Below are positions 26,517-34,498 of a stretch of DNA of 55,804 nt, in pieces. Position 1 is the first letter of the stretch. Every line of letters starts with the position of its first letter. The translations under genes were made by a program, and so were the position numbers. The notes beneath the pieces were generated by a model. The model made no database searches. It was not told the origin of the DNA and saw only the letters and a list, made by a program, of their open reading frames with translations. The stretch comes from Muribaculaceae bacterium (GTDB lineage Bacteria; Bacteroidota; Bacteroidia; Bacteroidales; Muribaculaceae). The stretch lies in contig JAGAUF010000071.1 in NCBI GenBank assembly GCA_017620885.1, positions 1 through 55,804 on the forward strand, written 5' to 3'.

Positions 26517-29054
26517 ATGAAAAGATTATTTTCACTGTACCTGACGCTGATTGCAGGGTTCGCTCTGCTATACGCAGCACCGGTCAAATTCGCGGGGTGC
26601 GTGCCGGCTGACGGCTCGGAAATCTCCGCCTTCAATTTCACACTCAATTTCGACATCTCTGAGGCGGCGGCCGGACTTCAGGACGGCACTTGGGGGATTG
26701 GGTGGAACTCATCCCAATCAACCATACTCTACGAAGGTACTCCGACCGGAGGGAAGGAAATAGGGAAAGCTCTGACGAAGAGCGTGACCGGCACTTCGGA
26801 GCTATGCATTCCCAATGCCACATCAGTCACAATCTCTTTCCCCCACTACCACCCCGAACCGGGTAAAACTTACACTCTCGTGGTATCTAACAGTTTCGGA
26901 CTCCGCGAGATAGGAGTGAGTGGTATAAACAAATGGCTCAACGATTCGAAACTTAATCTTAGAGACAACCCCATTGTCATTACTTTCACCGGACGCGAGG
27001 CCGCCGACAACGAGCTGCTGCTTTTCTCCTCCTCCGTGAAAAACGGAGTGACACTTGAAAAACTGAACAAAATCGACTTTACTTTCAACAATCCGATCTC
27101 TGTAAAACCCGGTCTCAGACTCGCCGTTGCCAAAGTAAACCCGCAGTTAGTATCCGGTCTGGACACCGTCGCGATGTCGTCCAACGCTTATTCGCTTCCG
27201 GACAACAACAAGGTGCTGAGGGTGGAATTCGCAGATGAAGTCCAGCTTCTCCACGGTAAGACTTTCAAAATCACCCTTCCTGAGGGCGCCGTATCCCTCT
27301 CGGCGTATCCCGACATACAGAACACCCCGTTCACCCTTGAAATAAAAGGCGACTTCTACTATCGCTACCCGGTCAAAAGTTCTGATATCGGCGACCACAT
27401 CTTCCCCGGCAATATAACCGTCTCATACGACCTTCCCGAAGGATACAAATTCAAATCCGGAACAGCTCCAAATATATATATATATAAAGGAAACATCTCC
27501 GAGGACAATCTGGTGCGTAAAGCAATAGGGAGTGGAACTCTGAACTATGTGCTTTACAATCTTGAATCATTAAAACTGGAGCCGGAGACCGATTATTATT
27601 ATGTCATTCCCAAAAACAGTATTACATATCTGCTCGGTGCAAACGATACACAAACTACCGACTGGCGCAACGACGAGTTCATCTACCATCTTAAGACTCC
27701 GCCTGTCGGGACACCGCTCGTTCCGACTCTGGAGTTCGACCGGCCCTTGATAGGGAAATACGAATCCGGCGCCACCCCTTATCAAAAAGATATGGCGCTC
27801 TCCGATCTTACCGATCTTGAAATACCGCTGAAAGGGAAAACTTATACCTTTGAAAATGCCGAGAGATCACTGACAGGAGAATTATACAGAATCAGGGAAG
27901 GCGTCAATTTAATATATTCCCCGATGGCGAGAATCTATGAAATCACGCAGGAAGGCGAGACTCTCCTCTATGAAGTTTTCATAAACGGACGCAAGGCTGC
28001 CGACGGCACTCAGCTGATGATTTTGACCCAGTGCAATGTCCCCTTGTACGAGGGACACAAATACAAACTCGTCATCCCGGAAAAATCCGTTTGCCCCGAC
28101 CTCGCGAGCCTGTCCAACTACGTGTGGAATCCCGAATTTGTCTTCTATTTCACTGGCTCAAAGCCCGCTTTTATAGTTGCAACCGAATGTTCTGTCGAAA
28201 ACAATTCTACCGCGTCGTCAATTCATACCGTCGTCTGGAAGCTCGACGGTAAGGTAAAAAAAGTGGAAGAGGGTGAATACGGAGCTTTACTCGACAAGAC
28301 CGTCAAAGCAGGAGAAAACGCCACGACTGTCGCAGGAGAGAAACTGCGCCTCGACATAACCGACTGGAGCAATATATCATACGTCAAGGCCCGCTTCGTA
28401 AAAATAGACGGAACACCCTCCGACCTGCTGACCGGCGAAACTTACCGAATTTACATCCCGGCCGGAACTCTTTGCCGCATCGACAATCCCGAAATCAAAA
28501 ATCAGGACATCGAGGTAAATATCATCGGCGAGACTTTCGTTCCAAAATACAAAGAGAAGGAAACGGCCGAAGTGACCGTCGAATACAACAAGACGAGAAA
28601 AGCCGTCATCAGCGCCGTCAAGGGGGAACGCGTCACTCTTACCGTGGCCGAAGATGGCTGGAAAGTGGACAAACTCATCCGATTCAACGGTGAAGAGGCT
28701 TTCGACGTAACCACCTATGTTCTTAACGGAAAATACATATCCTCGGGACTGACCGACAAAACGCGCTTCGAAGCCACGCTCTCTTACGACGGTGAAATCG
28801 CGTTCGAAGACATAAACGGCATCGCTTCGCTCCGGCAATTCGACATCCGTGTATTCAGCGACAACGGCGACATCGTAATCGACGGACTCTCCGGCAACGA
28901 GACTGTCACCTTGTTCACCCTCTCGGGACTCAAGACAGCTTCACGCACCGCGCCCGACGGAGGCTCCTCGATGAGAATCAGCGCTCCCGCAGGACAATAT
29001 ATAGTCCGAATTGAGAAAAACGGCATAGCTAAAGCCGCAAACATCATCCACTAA
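26517..29054 (+). CDS. Secreted protein with about five Ig-like repeats and a C-terminal sorting-type tail
   Basis: An 845-residue exported protein of unknown function (signal peptide MKRLFSLYLTLIAGFALLYA). It contains about five beta-rich units of ~110-130 residues. They close on segments such as FKITLPEGAVSL, YYYVIPKNSITY, YKLVIPEKSVCP and YRIYIPAGTLCR, and resemble bacterial Ig-like domains. From about residue 550 the chain is homologous to the protein at 29111. The last ~75 residues (IVIDGLSGNETVTLFTLSG, then GQYIVRIEKNG) resemble a type IX secretion tail. A (TA)n run at 27471-27486 encodes alternating Ile and Tyr. The gene lies upstream of 29111 with a hairpin between, so the two probably form an operon. 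A surface or secreted binding role is possible but not shown. Confidence 0.8.
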   Translation: MKRLFSLYLTLIAGFALLYAAPVKFAGCVPADGSEISAFNFTLNFDISEAAAGLQDGTWGIGWNSSQSTILYEGTPTGGKEIGKALTKSVTGTSELCIPNATSVTISFPHYHPEPGKTYTLVVSNSFGLREIGVSGINKWLNDSKLNLRDNPIVITFTGREAADNELLLFSSSVKNGVTLEKLNKIDFTFNNPISVKPGLRLAVAKVNPQLVSGLDTVAMSSNAYSLPDNNKVLRVEFADEVQLLHGKTFKITLPEGAVSLSAYPDIQNTPFTLEIKGDFYYRYPVKSSDIGDHIFPGNITVSYDLPEGYKFKSGTAPNIYIYKGNISEDNLVRKAIGSGTLNYVLYNLESLKLEPETDYYYVIPKNSITYLLGANDTQTTDWRNDEFIYHLKTPPVGTPLVPTLEFDRPLIGKYESGATPYQKDMALSDLTDLEIPLKGKTYTFENAERSLTGELYRIREGVNLIYSPMARIYEITQEGETLLYEVFINGRKAADGTQLMILTQCNVPLYEGHKYKLVIPEKSVCPDLASLSNYVWNPEFVFYFTGSKPAFIVATECSVENNSTASSIHTVVWKLDGKVKKVEEGEYGALLDKTVKAGENATTVAGEKLRLDITDWSNISYVKARFVKIDGTPSDLLTGETYRIYIPAGTLCRIDNPEIKNQDIEVNIIGETFVPKYKEKETAEVTVEYNKTRKAVISAVKGERVTLTVAEDGWKVDKLIRFNGEEAFDVTTYVLNGKYISSGLTDKTRFEATLSYDGEIAFEDINGIASLRQFDIRVFSDNGDIVIDGLSGNETVTLFTLSGLKTASRTAPDGGSSMRISAPAGQYIVRIEKNGIAKAANIIH

Positions 29055-29066
29055 TAATTCACAATC

Positions 29067-29091
29067 TTCCCCGGACTCTCCTCCGGGGGAA
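29067..29091 (+). repeat. Intercistronic GC-rich hairpin
   Basis: TTCCCCGGA (29067-29075) pairs with TCCGGGGGAA (29082-29091, one extra G). No T run follows, so it may stabilise or process the mRNA between the two secreted-protein genes and not stop transcription. Confidence 0.5.
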
Positions 29092-29110
29092 AACTAAATG
29101 AAAAATAATT

Positions 29111-30088
29111 ATGAAACGTCTGTTTTCAATCGCGGCATTACTTGTATGCGTCGCGTCATATCTCTTTCCGGCAGCCGCACAGAATGTCGAACTCACCGTC
29201 GACTCCTGTTCCCATAAAAACAATGCGGCCTATAGATACGTACACACCGTTTTCTGGAAATTCAATATGCCTGTCAAGGCTGTAGAGAATCCCGGCTCCG
29301 CTCCCTATCGTATGGAGACCACAGCCTTAGGCGACAAAAATTATCCGATGGCCATATACATAGACAACACAGAAGATTGCGGATACGTAAAGACCTTTTT
29401 AGAATTAGAGGACGGCAGTCAATTCATAAAAGGACCTTCTGTCACCAATGAACTTCACATCCCCGCAGGCGTGCTCTGCTCTATCTCCGACCCTTCTGTC
29501 ACAAACAAGGAAATAATACTTACCCTCCGCGGAACAAAGGAAGAACCTGATTCTCTTCTTGACCCTGTATACGTGAAAGTTACAATCAACGCAAACGGGA
29601 AACACATAATAGAAACCAACGAAATCAAAGGAAAGCCTCTCACTCTTTGCATCGCGCAGGAGGGATGGAAGATTGACCGGCTGACGCGCTATGACGACGA
29701 CAATACGGAAGGCATCGACGTGACTGACAGTGTTAAAGACGGCGCCTACACTATCGAATCGCTCAACAATAACACTCGCTTCGATGCTTCGCTGACCTAC
29801 GCCAGCTCGCTTGTCAATGCTGAACCCGCAGCAGAGATTGAGTTTCCGAACTCAAAAGTAAAGGCACAGAGCGACGGCGAAAAGATTACCTTCGATGGTC
29901 TTACGGGCAATGAAACAATCAGTGTTTTGTCGCCGGAGGGTTACCTGATTACCACTCATCAATGCGCTGAGGGGAAAGACCGGGTGATTATTGGCGCAAA
30001 CGAAGGCACATTTCTCATCCGTCTGACATCTGAGACAACAGATGAAGCCGCCCTGCTTCTCCATCGGCTCAACAATCCCGCCGAATAA
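29111..30088 (+). CDS. Secreted one-repeat paralogue of the upstream Ig-repeat protein
   Basis: A 325-residue exported protein (signal peptide ending near FPAAAQN). It aligns by eye with the last ~280 residues of the protein at 26517: HTVFWKF against HTVVWKL, IPAGVLCSI against IPAGTLCRI, AQEGWKIDRLTRYD against AEDGWKVDKLIRFN, and DGLTGNETISV against DGLSGNETVTL. It thus keeps one Ig-like repeat, a ~100-residue module with the GWKxDxLxR motif, and the C-terminal sorting-type tail, but lacks the earlier repeats. It starts 56 bases after its larger neighbour and ends at a terminator. It probably arose by partial duplication; function unknown. Confidence 0.8.
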   Translation: MKRLFSIAALLVCVASYLFPAAAQNVELTVDSCSHKNNAAYRYVHTVFWKFNMPVKAVENPGSAPYRMETTALGDKNYPMAIYIDNTEDCGYVKTFLELEDGSQFIKGPSVTNELHIPAGVLCSISDPSVTNKEIILTLRGTKEEPDSLLDPVYVKVTINANGKHIIETNEIKGKPLTLCIAQEGWKIDRLTRYDDDNTEGIDVTDSVKDGAYTIESLNNNTRFDASLTYASSLVNAEPAAEIEFPNSKVKAQSDGEKITFDGLTGNETISVLSPEGYLITTHQCAEGKDRVIIGANEGTFLIRLTSETTDEAALLLHRLNNPAE

Positions 30089-30116
30089 TCCACATCCTCG
30101 ATAAATCCTACACTAT

Positions 30117-30152
30117 GGGGAGACGTCAATCCGGCGTCTCCTCTCGTTTTAT
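30117..30152 (+). terminator. Terminator of the Ig-repeat operon
   Basis: A GGAGACG/CGTCTCC stem (30119-30125 with 30135-30141) is followed by TCTCGTTTTATTT. It lies between convergent genes. Confidence 0.75.
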
Positions 30153-30173
30153 TTGAAAATACAGTAGGGGGAA

Positions 30174-31136
30174 TCAGTTGATGAAGGTTTCGAGGGCGGA
30201 GAAATCGCCTTCAGGGGTAATCGTAACGCCTCGGGCTGAGGCTGGAATCAGCAAGGAGTCGCCCTGACGCAACGAAATAGTCTCTGTGCCGCCGCTGACA
30301 GTGGCTCTGCCGGCTGTCGCAACGAGAATCACGAATGTATCTAATTCGGAATAATCGCGCACGATTTCCGAAGAAAGTTGAAGAAGATTCGTGGTAAAAA
30401 ACGGTGAAGAAACAAGACGGACGGGCACATTATGAAGCGCGACATAATCGATTGCACCTCCCCGTGGATTGACAAAATCTATCGATTCGCACGCTTCTTC
30501 CACGTGCAGTTCGCGCAGCTTGCCGTCCGTGTCGGGACGATCGTAATCGTAAATGCGGAAAGTGACGTCGCTCGACTCCTGAATCTCGCATACAAGAATA
30601 CCCTCGCCGAGAGCATGGACGCGTCCGGCCGGAATATAGAACGCATCGCCGGGACGCGCTTCAAGCATATTGAGCTGCTGCATTATCGTTCCTTCGGAGA
30701 GCGACCGCCGAAGGTTTTCGGCGTCTGAAATGCCGTTAAGTCCGTTGATAAGACCGGAATTTTTCTCTGCATCAACCACATACCACATCTCGGCTTTCCC
30801 TCGCGGAAAACCGTAGCGCGCCGCAGTATCGCGGTCAGGATGCACCTGCACGGAAAGTCTGTCACGCGCATCTATAAACTTTACAAGCAACGGAAATGAA
30901 TCGCCGTATGTGCGATAGTTGCGTGCGCCAAGCAAATCGGCACCATACTCCTTCACGAGCTGGCTGAGCGTCTTGCCGGCATCCTTCCCACCGCAAACTA
31001 CGGATTCACTGCCGGGAATATCCGATATTTCCCAGCTCTCTCCTATCCCCTCGGCTCCGGAATCAAGTTCCTTGAACGACAATATTCTATTGCCGCCCCA
31101 CACTTTATGCTTCAGTATAGGAGTAAATGTCCACAT
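30174..31136 (-). CDS. manA: Mannose-6-phosphate isomerase, class I
   Basis: A zinc enzyme that converts mannose 6-phosphate to fructose 6-phosphate, linking mannose use and GDP-mannose supply to glycolysis. The 320-residue protein is of the short Bacillus-type form. It opens FTPILKHKVWGGNRI, has the zinc motif SVQVHPDRDTAARY near residue 100 followed by KAEMWYVVDAE, and has FYIPAGRVHALGEGILVCEIQESSDVTFRIYD in the cupin core. It has its own promoter and no operon partner. Confidence 0.95.
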   Translation of the reverse strand: MWTFTPILKHKVWGGNRILSFKELDSGAEGIGESWEISDIPGSESVVCGGKDAGKTLSQLVKEYGADLLGARNYRTYGDSFPLLVKFIDARDRLSVQVHPDRDTAARYGFPRGKAEMWYVVDAEKNSGLINGLNGISDAENLRRSLSEGTIMQQLNMLEARPGDAFYIPAGRVHALGEGILVCEIQESSDVTFRIYDYDRPDTDGKLRELHVEEACESIDFVNPRGGAIDYVALHNVPVRLVSSPFFTTNLLQLSSEIVRDYSELDTFVILVATAGRATVSGGTETISLRQGDSLLIPASARGVTITPEGDFSALETFIN

Positions 31137-31176
31137 ATAATTTTGTTCTCTTGGGCCTGTAATTCCAATCAGATTG

Positions 31177-31207
31177 CAAATTTACAAAGTTTTTTTGATA
31201 TGGCAAA
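31177..31207 (-). promoter_or_regulatory. Promoter of manA
   Basis: On the minus strand TTTG (31207-31204) and TAAATTTG (31184-31177) are 19 bases apart. The leader would be about 35 bases. Confidence 0.6.
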
Positions 31208-31307
31208 AGATAACGCCTCATTACGACGATTTACGCCTCCCTACGCCCCTGCTCCGGCAAACATTTATGCACGGCACGGCGTTTTTAATGTAAATATAAT
31301 TTATACT

Positions 31308-31541
31308 ATGAACGACAAACTTGATTCCGAGGAGAGAAAAGAACTCCCCGACAGCGTTTTCGGACTTCCCGAACGCCGTGAATTTCCTATGCCCGACGCG
31401 GCTCACGTCAGAGCTGCCGAAAGCTATTTCCGCTATTGCCCCGAAGAACTGAAACCGGAACTCGCCCGTAACATTCTACGACGCGCCAATGAATTTGGCG
31501 TAGACGTGAAGAGTCCCGCAGTACTCGCATACATCAACTGA
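31308..31541 (+). CDS. Small conserved Bacteroidales protein (DUF6582-like)
   Basis: A 77-residue cytoplasmic protein. It carries LPDSVFGLPERREFPMPDAAHVRAAESYFRY, written here in part (PDSVFGLPERREFPMPD), which recalls the DUF6582-type motif of short proteins that pair a Pro-rich signature with an alpha-helical tail. The start at 31308 is chosen because the acidic MNDKLDSEERK opening fits such proteins. An in-frame ATG at 31200 would add 36 residues of low-similarity sequence. No promoter of the TAnnTTTG type was found, but a good terminator follows. Function unknown. Confidence 0.7.
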   Translation: MNDKLDSEERKELPDSVFGLPERREFPMPDAAHVRAAESYFRYCPEELKPELARNILRRANEFGVDVKSPAVLAYIN

Positions 31542-31578
31542 TTGATTCGTACGAAATTTCTCTCAGACCTTAAAAAGC

Positions 31579-31614
31579 AGAGGGCCACGCAATGCGCGAC
31601 CCTCTTATTTTTGT
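31579..31614 (+). terminator. Terminator after the small conserved gene
   Basis: AGAGGG (31579-31584) pairs with CCCTCT (31600-31605), with an inner CGC/GCG pairing, followed by TATTTTTG. It lies between convergent genes. Confidence 0.8.
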
Positions 31615-31631
31615 ATAATCGGAATAATCGA

Positions 31632-34133
31632 TTACTGCATTCCGCCGCCTTCGTAGCTGTCCATTGTAGGCATTGAGTCCATACCTCCCATATCGGGTTT
31701 CTTCTTCGACTTCATATTGCCGAACGAGAACTTGACAGAGAATGAAAGCGTACGTCCGTTGCGCCAGCGCTTCGATGTCTGATGATATGTGTCGCCGTAG
31801 GTCTGGAATTCCATCTTACGGGAATCGAAGACGTCGCGGCAATTAAGCGAGAACGACCAGTTGCCGAGATTCTTGCGGATGCCGGCATCGACATTATAAC
31901 TTGCACCGTGCGAACCTTGCGCCGTGAGCTGACGCGAATGATAACGTCCCGTAATCTGAATTGACAAATCCCACGGAAGTCGGATGCTGATCATCTCGCG
32001 AAGATCCCATGAGAAATTTTTCTGTGCGCGACCGCTGACGGGAATTTCATGACCTTCGTGATTGAACATCATGCTCCAGCCGTCCATATGGCTGTAATAA
32101 ACGTTACCCGTAGTAGTGAAATCCAGTTTACCATTGAAGAACGTATTCTTGGCAACGATTTCGAGACCGATGTTCTGCTGATCTGTAACGTTCTCGTTGG
32201 TCGTATACATCACATTGTCGTAAAGATAGCTGATGCCGTTGAATATATTCTCATTTGTACGCAGATAGGCTGATGCCGATATCATGTGATCACGCCATGA
32301 CTTGATATAATTCAACTCAAACGCATTGGAGTAAGACGGCTGCAACTCCGGGTTACCGTAGCTGATGTTGGTCGGGTCGGAGATATTTCTGAATGAATTG
32401 AGCTGACCTCCCCACGGACGGCGGATACGACGCGTATAATTGATCTGCAACTCATTGTCATGAGGAAGCGACCATGATACGTAGGCTGAAGGGAAAAGAC
32501 CGAATTTGTTGGTCTTGAAAGGATTGACTTCATCTTTCAGCTCACCGAAAGCCAAAGAACGCGTCTTTACCTGCCACGACTCACCACGCAGACCGGCCGA
32601 GAAACTGAAATTCTTGTATTTGCCGCCGAGCGTGAAATAGAGAGCGGAGATATTATTGTTATAGATAAAGGTATTGAAGAGATTCTCCTCTATTCTGAGG
32701 TCAGTCTTGTCGGGCGTCGTGCCGACGTAAGTGCTTACCGGAGTATTCTCGTGACTGTATGAACCATTGAATCCGGCCTCAAGTTTCAGCCAGCTGGTAA
32801 GATGATTGACGTAATCGAGTTTTACCTCCACCGAGTTAGTGTTGATGCCTTGGTTCTGCTCCTGATAAATATCTTCTATAGGCGTCTCACCCTCGGCTAC
32901 GTCGCGATGCTGGAAATAGCTGTTCCACATCGGGCCGCCCCAGTGGTTGTAGCCTAACGTAAAGTCAATGGTATGCGTATCTGTCCAACGGTGTTGATAA
33001 CCCAATTCAGCATGCGCGCCCGCCGTCTTGCCGGTGCTGCGGCTCAGCTGATCGTTGAGAAGCCATCCTTGAGAGGGCCAGTTGGTATGATATATCGTAT
33101 TGGAATTGGTCCAGCGATAACCGAACATACCGAAGGCGGAAGCGGAGATGTCGTCCTTGTCAGTGGCGTGATATGTACCGCCGGCGCGTACGAAAACGTT
33201 ATTGCCGTGATTATGGCTCGACGCATCTGAATTAAGATAAGTGCCGTCGGAGGTAAAATCGCCGTCGGCGTCGGTCGTGCCGTTTTCACGTCTCGACCAG
33301 CTGCCGCCCTTTCCATGACGCATACGGAAACCGACGCTTGCGTAGGCGTCCCATTTGGAATTATTATAGTTGATATTGAACGACGCGTTGCCACCGCCAC
33401 GTGTATTGGCACCTATCTCGGCAGCCCCGAAATAGCCCCCGCGCCTATCCTTCTTAAGCACAATATTAATAATACCGGCTGTACCTTCGGGTGAATATTT
33501 TGCCGACGGATTGGTAATCACCTCTATCTTCTCAATAGTCTCCGCCGGTATCTGCTCAAGAATCTGGGCGCGATTGTCGGCTGTCAGACCGGAGTCTTTG
33601 CCGTTGATCCACACCGTCACGGAGCTGTTGCCGCGGAGCGACACTTCGCCGTCCTGATCCACTTCAACAGAAGGAATCGACTCCAGAAGCTCGCTCGCCG
33701 ACTGGCCGGCAGCTGCTATGCTCGAATCGACGGTGAAAACCTTGCGGTCCAATTCGAAGCGCATCTGTCCGCGCACACCTTCCACCACAACCTCCTGAAG
33801 CATCTTTGAATCGTCGGCAAGTTTCATCGTGCCTACATTGACATCTTTGCCGGCCACCTTCACCTCACGCTCATTATCTATACTACCGAGGCTCGATACC
33901 TTAACATAATATTTACCGTCGGGCACATCTTTCAAAGTAAAATATCCCTGATCGTCGGTCTGCGTGCCGATAGCCAAAGGTTTGCCTGTTGTGGCGTTGA
34001 TCAACTGCACATTGGCATAATCCATCGGCTCGGAGGTGTCCTTATTGACTACAACTCCCGTAATCGTGCCCTTAGCCATCAGCAGCAGAGGGGCACATAG
34101 GATTGCGCTTAGGGTTGCTTTTCTAAGATTCAT
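31632..34133 (-). CDS. Outer-membrane TonB-type beta-barrel receptor with regulatory domain
   Basis: An 833-residue outer-membrane protein. After a signal peptide (near LLLMAKG) comes a carboxypeptidase-regulatory-like beta domain (about 22-105, GTITGVVVNKDTSEPMDYANV). A plug follows (about 125-235: SASELLESIPSVEVDQDGEVSLRG and SVTVWINGKDSG, then SAKYSPEGTAGIINIVLKK), and then a long barrel of the OMP_b-brl_3 type. It ends in a hydrophilic tail after the last barrel strand (FSVKFSFGN), rich in Met, Gly and Asp. No SusD partner is adjacent, so a peptide, metal or other substrate is as likely as glycan. It is monocistronic; no clear TAnnTTTG promoter was seen. Confidence 0.9.
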   Translation of the reverse strand: MNLRKATLSAILCAPLLLMAKGTITGVVVNKDTSEPMDYANVQLINATTGKPLAIGTQTDDQGYFTLKDVPDGKYYVKVSSLGSIDNEREVKVAGKDVNVGTMKLADDSKMLQEVVVEGVRGQMRFELDRKVFTVDSSIAAAGQSASELLESIPSVEVDQDGEVSLRGNSSVTVWINGKDSGLTADNRAQILEQIPAETIEKIEVITNPSAKYSPEGTAGIINIVLKKDRRGGYFGAAEIGANTRGGGNASFNINYNNSKWDAYASVGFRMRHGKGGSWSRRENGTTDADGDFTSDGTYLNSDASSHNHGNNVFVRAGGTYHATDKDDISASAFGMFGYRWTNSNTIYHTNWPSQGWLLNDQLSRSTGKTAGAHAELGYQHRWTDTHTIDFTLGYNHWGGPMWNSYFQHRDVAEGETPIEDIYQEQNQGINTNSVEVKLDYVNHLTSWLKLEAGFNGSYSHENTPVSTYVGTTPDKTDLRIEENLFNTFIYNNNISALYFTLGGKYKNFSFSAGLRGESWQVKTRSLAFGELKDEVNPFKTNKFGLFPSAYVSWSLPHDNELQINYTRRIRRPWGGQLNSFRNISDPTNISYGNPELQPSYSNAFELNYIKSWRDHMISASAYLRTNENIFNGISYLYDNVMYTTNENVTDQQNIGLEIVAKNTFFNGKLDFTTTGNVYYSHMDGWSMMFNHEGHEIPVSGRAQKNFSWDLREMISIRLPWDLSIQITGRYHSRQLTAQGSHGASYNVDAGIRKNLGNWSFSLNCRDVFDSRKMEFQTYGDTYHQTSKRWRNGRTLSFSVKFSFGNMKSKKKPDMGGMDSMPTMDSYEGGGMQ

Positions 34134-34498
34134 AATTCAATATTTTTTACCTGCAAGAAAAAGTTTCGGGTTATAAGGTTACAAGAAAGTATTATTTCCT
34201 GATTATAGGCTTATTTGGCCAATACATTATTTATGACGCGACAAAACCCGAATAGTTTAATTGGCAAAATCAAAAATTTCTCATTTGTCAATCTCTAACC
34301 CCTCGATACCACGGTACATACGATATTAAACTATCAAAATGATAATTCCAGCCACTTACCATTAGATATTTTTAACAGTCCCTCAATTATAGAAAAATGG
34401 GAGTCTCGTCAAAATAATGCACTATCGAATATCGGAAAGCACTTGCGGGGTTGAAAAAATAATATTAAATTTGCGAAAATTATACGAACTATCCTAAA
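34134..34498. promoter_or_regulatory. Divergent intergenic region, receptor and OPT transporter
   Basis: 365 AT-rich bases. It contains a full plus-strand promoter for the transporter (34443-34473). No clear promoter for the receptor, repeat or open frame was recognised. Confidence 0.5.
34443..34473 (+). promoter_or_regulatory. Promoter of the OPT transporter gene
   Basis: TTG (34443-34445) and TAAATTTG (34466-34473) are 20 bases apart. The leader would be about 20 bases. Confidence 0.6.

Noticed and set aside
27471..27486. (TA)n run in the 26517 gene as a possible phase-variation tract
   Set aside because: It is short, encodes regular Ile/Tyr beta-strand residues, and a similar run occurs in the housekeeping gene ispE at 52050.
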